DNA of 64,000 bases from Oxytricha trifallax (lineage: Eukaryota; Ciliophora; Spirotrichea; Sporadotrichida; Oxytrichidae). How positions within the stretch are numbered: position 1 is the stretch's first letter; the number at the start of each line of letters is the position of its first letter. Location of the stretch: the NCBI GenBank assembly GCA_000711775.1, contig ARYC01000105.1, forward strand, positions 124,001 through 188,000, written 5' to 3'. Shown here one piece after another: positions 36,669-49,329 of this stretch. A program made the position numbers and the translations under genes. The notes under the pieces are model-generated. The model was not told the origin of the DNA. It made no database searches and was given only the letters and a program-made list of their open reading frames with translations.

Positions 36669-39600
36669 ATGGAAAACTCATTAAAAGATTCAACAGAAAA
36701 TGGTGTATAAAATTTAAATACAAAAAGCTTTACATAACAAGGCTTTGATCTCTCAGCTTTTATGGAAAAACACAAACGAAATTATTCAGCAAATTTAACT
36801 AAAACTAAAAAGCGTTTGATTTCACTCAAGAAACAATAATTATAACAGCCTTCATTTATGAATCAATAATTGATCGAGATTTCATGACCTTAACTTACAG
36901 AGAGAAATAATTAATAATCCAAAGATAAGCCTCTATACATCAATCGAACATAAATTATCGCTGCTGTACCAGTAATTAACAAACTAAAGCCTTCTAAATC
37001 ATAGAGTAACATTCATTAACAAATCTAGAAAGATTTCAATATGCTTAAGAGATTTGAGAGAGATAGAATTTCTTATACATCAATCAAACCATATGAATTT
37101 AAAGACAAGGAATTCACAATGATTAAATAGCGAGAGATTTTGTAAGATCTAAAATCTTACAACAATATTCATACTATGATCTTGAAAAACCTATCTCATT
37201 TTAAACTATTAAGTAGAGCAATGACAGTGAACTATGAATTCTTCAATGAGCTGCTAAAAGAGTAGTAGCCTGATGTAACTCACCAATATTTAGAGTTTGA
37301 CTTGACTCATCTAAATGCTTAAAATAACATGTAAAATTCAAACAATAAGAGCAATTTAACATCATCTAGAGGAAGTTAAAATGTGCCACTTTAATTACTA
37401 TCCCAGCACTATCATGAAAATCCAATAATGGAGTAGTCCATTGATATTTTCTCTAGGATAGCCTTTTCTACTGACCTAATGATAAATAAAGTTATGCAGT
37501 AATAGCTCATCATTGAGTGTTTCTCCTAGCTTCGATAAAATATTAGGCATATAGTAAAAACAAAAGACAACAGTTCTAATTAATCACAAAACTCAAAGAT
37601 CGTAGACTCAGTAGTAGACATAAACGCTATTTTCAATAACTTAGTGTTCTTTATTGATAAATTAATCGCTCATAAATCTGCTGTTGAATAGGAATTATAC
37701 CAAAATAATTAAATCAGAATTGAGTAAGTGAAGGAAGATAAGAAATTCGAGATATCGTAGTTACAAAAATAAAACGATAAAATTACCTAAGAATTGTAAA
37801 ATCTTCAAAGTGAGAGCAAGTATTAAATATAAGAGTTGACATAGAGAATCAAAATACTTGAGTCGATTAATGAAGAAAATGATGATGAATTAAGTAAGAA
37901 TTGACTTTCATTTATTTATGAATTGTAGAAATTTACAAAAAACTAAAGGCCAGTGAGGAATTGCAAGATCTTGAGCAATTAGGTTAAAATATGGACAGTT
38001 ATTTTGAAGCAGCGTAAACTTAAAAGAAACTTATAGTCAAAAGTTTGAGTAATCTCTCTCGACTGGTTGATTTTAAATCTTTAGAAAATGTAAGCATAAA
38101 TTTCACTAAGTAACTCTTTACTTATAGGATAAAAATTCAAGGATAAAAAATGCAGCTATTTAAACAGATGATTTAGCTGATATAAATTTTACTATGATTT
38201 TGAAATTGGAGAATGAAGCGAAATTATGCAAACCATTTGTAAATATTGTGGATAAAAAATTAATACTGGATACATTTTCATCTACATAAAAATCATTGAG
38301 ATTTGATGCTGAAATAGATAATACTCTTTAAAGATTATTCAGTTTCAAACTATAAAATGATTTGATGGTTCTTGGAAATCTAAAAGATTCTAAAATCGAC
38401 AGTTATTCTAATTTTCTAGTCAAGAATTTTATAAGGGAACATTTAAGAAGATTAATATTAAATAGGTTTTAAATTTATATCTGTAATAACTTTTAATAAC
38501 CCCTTTTAACATAAAATATAAGAACTTGGTATCATCCATTTATGCACTCTTTTGAAAGAATGCGAAAAGAAGAGAACACTGTTACAGCAACTTTAATACA
38601 TTATGCTTGGTTTAAAGCCAAAATTCCTTTTCTTTACCATCCCTAATATCTAATTCTTAGTTTTAGGAATCTTTGACGATCAAGCAAGAATTTAAAACAA
38701 CATGTTTGAAATTTAAGAAGCCATTAAGTATTTGTTCAGGGTTAGGCAAATTTATCCCTCTATAGTCATTAACGAGTTTAAAGAAGAACGGATTCAAATT
38801 ATTTAACAATTACTTGTATTTATGCTTTTAAAGAAAGAATTGCAGGATTTGTAATTGTGGGATTTCGTTGGGTATTAAAAGATTATGGAAAGAGCCAAGA
38901 AAATGATAGAATTAGCACTCTATTCGAATCAATCATTTTAGGTAGATCCATTTAATATCACATAGAATGAGGGATACTAAATTGAGGTATTGGATCTGAA
39001 AAAGCGAAATCTCAATAAAGACTTATCGCTAAGCAACTTTTCATAAACAAGCAGGGATTTCGGTAACAAAACATTTCTAAAGAGATCAGAGATGATAAAT
39101 GCAGAGTCAGGATAGTAAATGATTTATCAGTTAGCTTAGCTAATAATTAACATCATAATTAAAGATTAAGAATAAACTTTCTACAAGAAGCTGAAGTCAG
39201 CTTTTGAAGAGAACGATTTTGGAAAAAATGGATTTATCTATTAAGAACAAATCAAAGATATTCTTAAGAAAATTCTTCATGATTTTCTTAGTGAATTTTT
39301 ACTATTAGTCCTTAATGAATACATCCGCTCTTGCTTGCCTCCTGATCAAACTTAAATCACACTTTAGAAACTTGAAAACTTCTTTAAGTAAAACATGGGA
39401 TACAAGAATCAAATACCTTTAGAAATTCTGCTTAAAGTAATGTGCTATAAAATTCAAATTCTTGTAAAATATGAGCAAAGATTAATAAATAAAGAGGTGG
39501 AGAGCACTTTAAGAGATCATGAATTTGATAAATGTAAATCGCAGATATTCAATTACTTCAATTTCAAGGATATTTTGCTAAGAATTACTGGGTAAAAGAA

Positions 39601-40010
39601 TTAGTTAGAAGAAACACAAGTTTTGAAGATCTTTTAAGAAATCAGTTTATGTAGAGACAAGCTTTGGAATTCTAAGAATAGAGCTGATTTGATTTACAAA
39701 TAATTTTTAGCTGCATAATATTCTTAATTTTAATAGATTAAAATTATAGTACACAACTAAAGTAATTTCAAATGCAAATCCACTAATAGCAAATAATGAC
39801 TTATTAAATCCAATGAACTCTAAAAACTTGGAGAAACAATTAAACTTCTTGAGTGAGAAATCTTATAAGCACTCAAAAATGAATTCGCATTAATCTGCGA
39901 TACTGGGAAGTGTAAACTTATCAAGTAGGTAGTCTTTTAAAGCAAATCAAAGTTCAACTAATTTACAACCCATGAGGCGCTAGAGTACTTTGAGAATGAG
40001 GATTAATTGA
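36669..40010 (+). CDS. Coiled-coil protein with a degenerate EF-hand
   Basis: Starts MENSLKDSTENGVQNLNTKS. After an intron (about 36,820-36,912) a long frame runs to 37,890 with a helical region (FKDKEFTMIKQREILQDLKS), then a coiled coil at about 37,690-37,900 (QVKEDKKFEISQLQKQNDKI). Introns at about 37,892-37,926 and 38,090-38,127 (GTAAGC..TTATAG) and about 38,464-38,520 follow. The C-terminal half is helical and contains FEENDFGKNGFIYQEQIKDI, an EF-hand-like loop with D1, N5, G6 and I8 but Gln at position 12, so calcium binding is doubtful. The last intron is at about 39,747-39,788 and the stop is TGA 40008-40010. No family recognised; a cytoskeletal or ciliary role would be a guess. Confidence 0.6.
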
Positions 40011-40113
40011 TTGATTTTATGATATATAAATAACTGGTTTTAAAATAAGATACATTTTAACAATTAAATCAAATTATATTTTAATTTTATATAATAAATT
40101 AACTTTATTTATA

Positions 40114-40640
40114 ATGGATCCAACCGGAACAGACTTCAGGAAATATATTTATTTATTTAATTCTTATTTATTTTTCAAAATTATTAAATGATATTATTAT
40201 TATTATATAAATCTAAGGTATCTCCGATACCTATTGATCCTTATTATTAGTAGTAATACGTAAGATAAATTACTTAAAGCGAGCAATCTGAGCTAACAGC
40301 CAACAATATCTCAAAGCCAAAATACTTCTCATAAAATCTTTAGAATCTCACAATTATTAAAACTCCTATTAAGAAATAAAATAACCATCATGAGTTTGAT
40401 GTTTCAACACTAGAACCCATAAATTAATCATTTACGATTAGCAATAAGAATAATAAAGATAATGGCATTAATTAGTATCAAAATATCAAAACAAATAATC
40501 AGACTCATATAAACAAAATTATTTACAAATACCATATTAGAAAGGGGAAAATAACGACAACATTAAATTATTTACGAAACTAAATTTACAGATTTATGAT
40601 TTTTCTATATTATACAAACAATTATATTTAAAATTCACCA
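40114..40640 (+). CDS. Small N/Q/S-rich protein, uncertain
   Basis: ATG 40114 opens MDPTGTDFR, then about 85 bp of AT-rich sequence without a usable donor. The second part reads VSPIPIDPYYQQQYVRQITQ and continues N/Q/K-rich to a TGA near 40,640. The joint between the two parts was not solved, and coding is inferred from composition only. Confidence 0.35.
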
Positions 40641-41082
40641 TGATTGATAAGCTTACAAAATCAGCACAAAAATTAATTTATGTGTTTTATAATTTATACT
40701 AAGCAAAAACACAGTGTTAATTAAAATAAGTAAAATTTCATTGTTAATTTACTATTATAAGATGTAATAAAATTACTTAAATATCTTCACTCTTTAAAGA
40801 TATACTGACACAAATTTGGGAATTTATATTTCTAAGAATATGTTTTTAATAATTTTATAAGAAATAGAATAGTAACGAAACTTAAGAATTTCATGATTAA
40901 ATATCTATTTCATTAGGATGATATAATATAATAAAAAGATAAATCTGCAATAATACTAAAATATTACATTTTCTTTGCATTTTTAATGAAATTTCACTCA
41001 TATGTTTAAAAAAAATTTCAAGTAAAAAATATTCTTAACCCCCTTCCTATACACTAAACTACTATATTATTAAGGTATATTT
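40641..41082. other. AT-rich spacer
   Basis: About 440 bp with no coding frame on either strand. Confidence 0.5.
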
Positions 41083-44000
41083 ATGAATAATTTTTATTTG
41101 ATAAACTAAAGCCTAATGTCTATAAACCAAGAAAGCAAATTAAACTATCAATTTCCTTAAATTGGTAAATCTTCAATAAAATCCTCTTACCGCCAGTCAT
41201 TAAATTTCAATTAATCAAATCTGGAGGATAGGCAAAGTGCATTAAAATTCTTGAATTAAAGTAGCAATGAACCGATTGTTAATGTGAGATCTTCATATGA
41301 TTTGAAACTCAAGAAAAGTAGTAAATCTGTGCTTTAAAAATATGAAAAGATCTAAAAAGGCATTCAATACTTACAGCCCTTTACTAATATTGTGATTGTG
41401 ATATATACAACTGTTATTTTAATAATCTAATTTAACTATTCTTTAAAGTATAACACATACATGAATGAAAGCAGGAACGACATTCCGACTCAATCAAACT
41501 CCCTAAATAGCAACCTGAAGTCTTTGAAACAGCAAAAATAAGAACGCTATAGATCAGTACAGCAGTCAATTTAGTATGAGATCCCAAACTTGAAATCAAA
41601 TGATAAGACTTTCGATAACGATTAAGAAGTTTTCTACAGTATAGATTAAACCCATGAATATGACTATGTTAATGCTAGTTTGAAAATATTGCCAAATATG
41701 ATCACTTCTAACCCTGATAAACCCCTCAATTTTATAACTAAAAAGAAAAACCAACAGCATTTAAGGCATTAATTGAAGAGTTTGATTGATTAGAAATCGC
41801 CACATAAGCAGCAGTAGTCTAGTTAAGATCTCGAACAATTTTAACTAAACTCCCTAATTAATCTGTCAAATAATAAGACTAGTCTATAGGATTTACTTGA
41901 TAAAAACGTGGGTCTCATCTCGTCATCTTAAATGTCTAGTAAACATGCAAATGACGACAATCCCTTTATCAATTAATAGCTGCTTTATGAGCTTTCATAG
42001 ATGCCAAGTCAAGCATAGCTAAGTATGATTGGAGGCCAGAATAGTCTAAGTAAAGTATAATTGATACCCAGGAGGGAGCTTAACCGAATGGAGGAGCAAT
42101 TGGATGAATAGGAAATATCTATTAAGGAGAGAATGATACCTAAAGATAACAATTTAAATTTTGAAAATCATTTGAAGAGTATAATTGATAACTAGAACAC
42201 CTAAAACAGATATATTAGAGATTATATGTAATTTTATGAAATATATATTTATAGTTTTTTATTAGGTTTACCAGTAGATTTTAGAGGAATTTGTATAAAA
42301 GTTACCAAATAAAACTTTTAAAAAGGAAAAAGAACTTCTCAACAGACTGCTCACTGGTTTCTCAACATAATTTAAAGATCTTAAACAACTTTCCAATCAA
42401 TAAATAATGCTAAATGAGACAACAATCAAAGAACTTAATAACTAAATTGACTAATTAAAACAAGACTTTGATTTATTTAAGTAGACTTAATCTATGGAAG
42501 CATATTTCTTGAGACAATTATAGGATAGTACTGATCCCAAGGAAAAAAGAGAGAAATTCGTGAAATCAATCGATGACTTTATGTAAGCAGACACTTTGAA
42601 GAAAGTTTGGGACTTAGATCAAGACGAGAGAGAAAACAACATGGATAAGAGTAAATTCAGTGGAGTTAATGTTTAGTTGAAAGACATTAAGAACTCAATG
42701 AGGGGGTTCAAAGACATCAGTAAACTGTTGGAATATATGGGTATAGATGAGGAAAACGATGATGGCATGATGGAGGGTAATGTTCACTAAAGAGAATAAG
42801 TTGTAAAGTAAATCGAAAATGACATGAACTTCACTATTTTTTTATTAACGCATAAATGAAGGATGTCTAAAAGACTACTGCTAAGAAAATTCTAGCCAGA
42901 TTCATGAAGTAAACTTAAACATAAAATGCTCAGTGTTAAGCTTTCTCAATGGAGGAGCTGACATACGATCTCTAAAGATAGATAGATGACCTAAAAGATA
43001 GAGGAGACTCATTAAGATTTGAGAAAATTCAGCTATAAATAAAGAATGATAAGCTTTAAGATTCGTTAACTCAAATTACTGAATAAAAAAGAACGATTGA
43101 AAAGAATCTTACGTAGAATTGCGACCTTATGCAAGTGGAAGTATAACAGATAAAACTAGAAAAGACAAAACTTATTGATGATAATGACACATTAAGATAG
43201 CAACTTCAAGACAAAGATGAGATAATTAAAGATCTTGAGAGAAAATGTGAGGACAAGGATTATGTATAGAGCAGACTGAACAGTTTGAGGAATAAGTATG
43301 AGGAGTATGATTAAGTTCACAACGAAACTGAGAGAATGAAAATGAATAGATCTGGCTCTTTGCATTTCAACGATACTAGTGATAACGAAGGCAGAACACC
43401 ATCATCATCAAATCGAAATTAGAGCTATAAATTTCAAGGAAGTAAATTGCTTTCTAAACAGTAGCTGAACTAAGCTGATAGTAAGCAGTCGTTTTTGTCT
43501 AGAAATCCTGGAAACTAAGATTTATCCTATAATCAGTCATCATCAAGATATCACAAATATGGGGGTAGCCATATTCATAAAAATAGCTAATACAGTGAGA
43601 GTTAATTCTAAACCAACAGAGAAGAAGAGCTAAATAAGTATGAAAGAGATAGTTAAACAAATCAGACCCCAAGACAGAGAAACAAAACTATGGTTAGGAA
43701 TGAGGGATAGTTTTAATTACTTAAATTAACTTGCTAAAGTTAATTATTTTATAGTCTTCATAATAACAGCTTATAGATGAAAGTAGACCTATTTCACTTG
43801 GAAATTCACCTAGAATGAACGACATGAAAGTAACAGTTTCTTAAAATCAGCAAGATGTTTTATTTTTACTTATTAAATACATTTTTAAATGAAGAAAAGA
43901 CGCTTAAAGAGAAGACAAGCAGTCAGAAAAATCTAGCAAACTAAAAAGATACTCACTAATCGAAAATAGCTCAGAAGAATAAAGCAAGTTTGAAGAATAA

Positions 44001-45711
44001 TGTCATAGCCAATAAAGATATCAGTCACACTTAGCCGTAGTAACCACCAAAGAAATCCAGAAATCAGAAATTACCAACAAATCAGTAATCCTAACTAGGT
44101 ACCTAAAATAAATCTTAGCTTGATTAAAATAAGTCGCAAGATAAAATTGATATCAAAGATTAGACTCATAGTTAGATAGCACTAGAAAAGATTAATCGAG
44201 TAAATGCTGATAATAAATCGGGTTTGCTGAAAAATAGTTAAGTTCCAAGTCTGTCATAGTTTAAGCAAGTCCATCAAAATCAAAATAGATTATAAACCTA
44301 ATTTTATTCAAAATTGTAGATAAATTGATAAATAAATGCTTAACTAAATTGAAACTTTTACTGTAATTAAATCATTTGTTATTATGAACTTATTTATGAA
44401 TTCCTAGTGCATTAATTCAAGAACTCCACTCATTTAGACGTACAAGATTCCAACATTTTAGACAGTAAAGATACTCTAGAAATAGAGCAAAATTAATACA
44501 TAATCGAAGACGAAGAATATAATCAATTTGGTCAGGACAGCATTTACTTACAGAACGACAGGTCCAGATAAAAGTAGCAATAAATACAAAATCCACAACA
44601 CTCTGATGCCAGAAAAAGTATGTAAAACTCAAAGCTCAGAATTGATCAATATGAGTAAGATGCCTACGGTAGATAGCTTTCAATCACTAAGGCAAGAGAT
44701 TCGAACGTAAATTTCAGATAGAACATAGCATAAAACTAGCAAATGTTTATATAGGGTAGTTAAATAAACAAGCTAGCTGATTCCTAACTAGATAGTACAA
44801 GAATGAAAAACTTACCAGGACAACCGGATGATTCTTTTTATTAAGAACTTGACCCTAAGTACAACACGAATGAGTTACTTCTAAATAATTACAAAAGCAC
44901 TAAGGATTTGATGCAAGAAGCAAACATCCAAAGAAATTAGTAGTAATTTAGCACGATTTAGCAATTCCCTAAAATCAGAAGCCAAGTTTCAATAATCTCT
45001 AGAAAATCAAATAATATACCACTAAATTAGGAGGAATACTAGACTTATTAAAATCAATTTTCACACAATAAAAGTAGCGATATGATACAAATGAAAAATC
45101 TGAGATCTTTCAACAATTAATTCAATCCATTGATTAATTCTACTATTTAAAACACTGCTAATGCAACTACACACGGAGAATAAGTTGTATAAAAGAAGTT
45201 TAGAAATGTTTCTACTTTTGCTGTTTAAACTGAAAATGACACGTTTATGGATCAAATTATTGAGATCGTTTAGAGTCTGATTATAACTCAACTTGAATAG
45301 GAGCAATATAAATATACTGATAAAGAATTTGATATATTAGTTAAAAAAACAATGGACTTATCTAGCAAGATTAAGTCTAAGATTGCAAAATATAAAGTTA
45401 TATAATTGTTTTTTAAGATTGGAAATGGAGGAGATGTGTTTTTCAAAGCAGGGTAATTTTTGACTCAGGCATCATCACTGTAAAAATTAAAAAATCCCCA
45501 AAGCCCTTAAAAAGGAATCTTAGAGGCTATTGATCCCAGAGAATAAAGCCCAACGTCTCCTTCTAAGTTCAGAGTTGAAGACCATTTCAAGGTTAGATTG
45601 CAAAAACGTGCTGGTGGAGCTGGAAATTTTTAGAGATATGGAGATAAGAAAAATTTAAGAGATCCCACTCAAGTATTACATGCTAATTCTATAACAAAGA
45701 ATTAGCATTGA
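41083..45711 (+). CDS. Long coiled-coil, Q/N/S-rich protein, possible Tctex1-like C-terminus
   Basis: Starts MNNFYLINQSLMSINQESKL; about 1,450 codons if one gene. N-terminal half is hydrophilic and Q/S-rich. 42,270-42,840 is helical and acidic (VYQQILEEFVQKLPNKTF, SIDDFMQADTLKKVWDLD). 42,900-43,330 is a strong coiled coil (LRFEKIQLQIKNDKLQDSLT). 43,330-45,200 is low-complexity. The C-terminus (45,240-45,711) has FMDQIIEIVQSLIITQLEQE, an ILVKKTMDLSSKIKSKI helix, then KVIQLFFKIGNGGDVFFKAG. Helix-then-strand order and spacing recall Tctex1-type dynein light chains, but this is weak. Two mini-IESs (42,232 and 42,824) break the frame and an IES or intron lies at about 44,330-44,400. Confidence 0.6.
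42232..42262. other. 25 bp mini-IES, pointer TTTTAT
   Basis: TTTTAT at 42232-42237 and 42257-42262. Removal joins ..IRDYMQFY to QVYQQILEEFVQKL in frame. The overlapping GTAATT..TTATTAG would look like an intron but gives the wrong phase and a later TGA. Confidence 0.65.
42824..42860. other. 32 bp mini-IES, pointer ATGAA
   Basis: ATGAA at 42824-42828 and 42856-42860. Removal joins ..VVKQIENDM to KDVQKTTAKKILARFM in frame; left in place, a TGA follows within ten codons. There is no AG acceptor in the interval. Confidence 0.65.
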
Positions 45712-45815
45712 AGTAAATCATTTTATAAGTTCAACCCTATTCTTTAATCTTTATACTCATTTTTGTTGATTTTTTCGTAGTTGAGTGTTTTTTAATTTGA
45801 TTAAAATAATAAAAT

Positions 45816-48800
45816 ATGAAATACTCTTAAAAACAAACTGCTGTTCGTTCTGATCCCTTCGCCTCTTCTAAACTTAAAAAAGGGCGAAAGAAAGGAGTGC
45901 CTTCTACTATAATAACTTCTTTTCAAAAAGACAATAATGGCTAATACCAACCGTTTTCAACAATGAATAACAATAACATTGGAATGAGTTAATTGTTCAG
46001 TACTTATTCCATTAATCCTTAATTAATGTCACCTCAACCCCAGTATTAATTCTAAAATTAATGAGACTATTTAAATTATCTTTGTTTTCTAAAATTCAGA
46101 ATTTTATGAGACTAACTGATGATGACAACAATGGAAATTTAAAAACTGTAGAATTCTCAAATCCAAAACTAGAAAAACTAATAACAACCTACTTAAAATA
46201 ATTAAGGACATCATGGAAAGACTTTGTCCAGTTCTAATATAGGTATGTATGTACAAGGAAACAGTGATCTATAAAAGGGGCAGTCACAGTAAAAAAACAA
46301 CACAAATAGCAAAAACATTGATTAAATGCAAAGACTCAAATAAAATTATATGAGTAATTAGCAGTAAAATTAGTAAATTAGAGATACCAATATTGTCCAA
46401 ATTAATGAAAGATACTAGTTTATGAAAGTTAATTTTTAATGTTTGAAAAATTAATATCAGCAAAAGCCCATAAAAATCTGTAGGTAAAGCAGAGAATAAA
46501 GCCTCAGTAGATTTGTTCTAAAATCTCTAGGTCAGCATGTTCAAAGATAGAGAAGCATTCTTTAAATTTTTTAGATTCATCTGAACAAATGGTTTAAGTA
46601 TTTATATTATGATTCTCAGTGGAGCGACGAGCGGCAAACGGAAACTATGTAGCATTTGCTTGTGGACCACTCCGCCGCCCTCGCTATATAAATGAAAGAA
46701 TTGAGCAAGAGTTAGTGGAATTCAAGCAAGAAATTGAAGAAAGATTTGAGAAATCAGCAGTCAACAAGGAATTTATCTTTCCACTCGTAGCCAATAGATT
46801 TGATTGCGATGAAGAAATTAATAGAAAGAAGAAAATTCAGATGGATAAATTTCTTGAGATACAAGCCAAATTATAGTGTAAGTTAATTCAATAATCTAAT
46901 TATTTTAAATAGAACGAGATAGAGAACTTAGCACAGAGTATTCAACTGAACAAAGAAAACAAAATTTATCAGATTATTGATTATATAAATGTTAATTAAC
47001 ACATTTCAATGACAGTGAGTCCTAAGACTGTAGCAACCAAGAATGCAAATATGATAGTAGGGAGCTTTCATGATTCATAAAAATAAAATCAAAGTCCCAT
47101 AAAAGTTCAAAGCTACGAAGTCAAAGAATAAAAGTAACTTATTATATCAGTAAAACTTTTTGTTTAGTTAATTGAATGATTTTATTGTTTTGAGAGATTC
47201 TAATCAGCATTCTTAGATCAATCATCGTTTAGCTTAAGCCCAAATAAGTCCCTCTATAAATCATAATTATATGACAAACATGCTATATAATGCAGGCTCT
47301 TCGATTGAAGATCAGGTTTAATTAAGTTTAGACTCAGATAGCAATCGCTAATTTACTTAAGAGACACCAAATTCAGCGATGCTTACTAATTCTAGGAACA
47401 GAGGCACATTAAGTTCGTAGAGAGTAATAAAAAATCAAACATACGATTAGAGAAGTAAAAACACGACAGATACTTCATCTTAAATACAGAATCAAATAAT
47501 ATTAACATCTGGGACTCAATCAACCACCAATAAAAACGGTAAAACTTCAAGCAGTAATATGCTATAGTAAACTTTTTAGAATTAAGTCAAGATTCTAGGC
47601 TAAACACCAAATTAAAAAAGGCAAAAATCTTCTAGATACACTATGGGAACTAATAATGCCTCTTAAAGTAATGACCCAAAAAAGTATTTACTTTAGAATT
47701 TCTATCCTAGCAGCATAGTTTAGAAAACTTAGACGTCAACCCAAAACGCGAAATCAAGAGACAGTGACATATTTAAATCTTCATTAATAGGGAGTCATGC
47801 AATTAATCTTTAATCTAGTGTGATAAATCCCAAACATCCAGTAAATTTTGCTTCATTTCTATCTCAACCAGCTTAGGATTCTGCTTAGCAATAATACAAA
47901 CGCTAAAATTCAAAGCGAAAATCTTCACGAACACAACTTTAAGTTGCTCAAAGTACCAATCAGTAAAAAGTCTAGTAAGAACCTTATAATAAATCTCAAG
48001 ATCGCAATTAAGGTGGAATTTATAAATCCCTTGCTTTAAACATAGAAGATGGTTAATCTTTATTACAATCTGCAATAAACCTACAATCTTCATCAAGAAA
48101 CTAATCTGAATTAGTGAAACCACACTCTTAAGGGACTAGTGGTAATAACACTGCAAGCTTTATAAACTCGCTCTAAATGAAAAGTTTCGCGAACTAAATA
48201 GCTTAATAATAAATTTTGAGCAATAAAGCGCACAGTTCAAATAATACAGGTACTAAATCTGCTTCTACTACTCATTCAAGGACTAAAACTTAAACTTCTT
48301 AAAATTTAGCAAACTATATGGCACAGTAAAACAATCAAGCTTTGTAAAATCAGAACAATCTTATTAACCCTTAAATTTTGAAGACTTTCGATTAGAGAGT
48401 TTTCAGTCCATAGGCCAATCAGAGCAGACAGAATAATCTCATAGTGAAATCTCCTTAATCTCATACTTAATAGTAGTAGTAGTTTATTAATCAATTTCAA
48501 AATGTCAGCAAGAACTAAAGTTTACTACAGTCTTCAAATCAATCGTAGCTAAGAGACTCCAGGAAGATCCAAATAGTGCCACCATAAGACTTGAAAAACT
48601 TCATTAACTTAACAAAGCCATTAAATACTTAAAACAGCAGCGGCAATGGTATGTCTACCACACCAAATAAGTACACACCTATCGGTTTAAACTCGAATGT
48701 GAACGCCGTTTTGGCTTAGCAATACCAAAATGTTAAGGATTTCTAAGCTAATTAAAGTTATATAATTAAATTTATCATTGTAAAATTAAGCTACACTAGA

Positions 48801-49121
48801 CACATATGGTAACAATCAAACATAGCAGCAATAAAGCACCAGTAAGCGGTTATCTGGGGTTTATATGAGTAATCAGAGTAGAAATGTTAATAGTTTTGTT
48901 ATTGGCCAGTTAAATCCCTAAAATATTGCAATTAATTATATTAAAATGAAAATATTTTTTATATATTACACTTTTTTATTGGTAATAACACAGCTGGATA
49001 GGTAAATAAAACAAGTTAATATCAATAATAATCGAATTTAATCAGTGGTAGTATTAAAGGCAGTTTACAACAGCAAAGTAGCACTTAGAATAACGCAAAC
49101 TATTGTATATAAAATACATGA
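45816..49121 (+). CDS. Large Q/S/N-rich protein of unknown function
   Basis: Starts MKYSQKQTAVRSDPFASSKL. Pieces are 45,816-46,065, 46,100-46,240 and 46,240-46,440. A more globular segment lies at 46,617-46,880 (ERRAANGNYVAFACGPLRRP, IEQELVEFKQEIEERFEKSA), unusually GC-rich around GGACCACTCCGCCGCCCTCG. It is followed by 46,900-47,180 and a very long Q/S/N-rich region from 47,190 to the stop TGA 49119-49121. Glutamine comes mostly from TAA/TAG. The middle segment carries conserved-looking basic and aromatic residues (CGPLRRPRYINERI) but I do not recognise the family. Boundaries between pieces are partly unresolved. Confidence 0.5.
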
Positions 49122-49329
49122 CTGTTTTATTAACATTACCAGTGGTTATTATTTATAGAGTAATACTAGAAGAAGAAGACAATAAATCAGCCTCATTAGA
49201 GGATGTTCTCTCCTCCACAAGACAGAATCTTCAATCTAAATTAAAGAAATTGACTCAAATTTATATTAATAATCGATTATTTAAAAACTATTTTTACGTT
49301 TCCTCATTGTATATTTTGAGTATATTATT

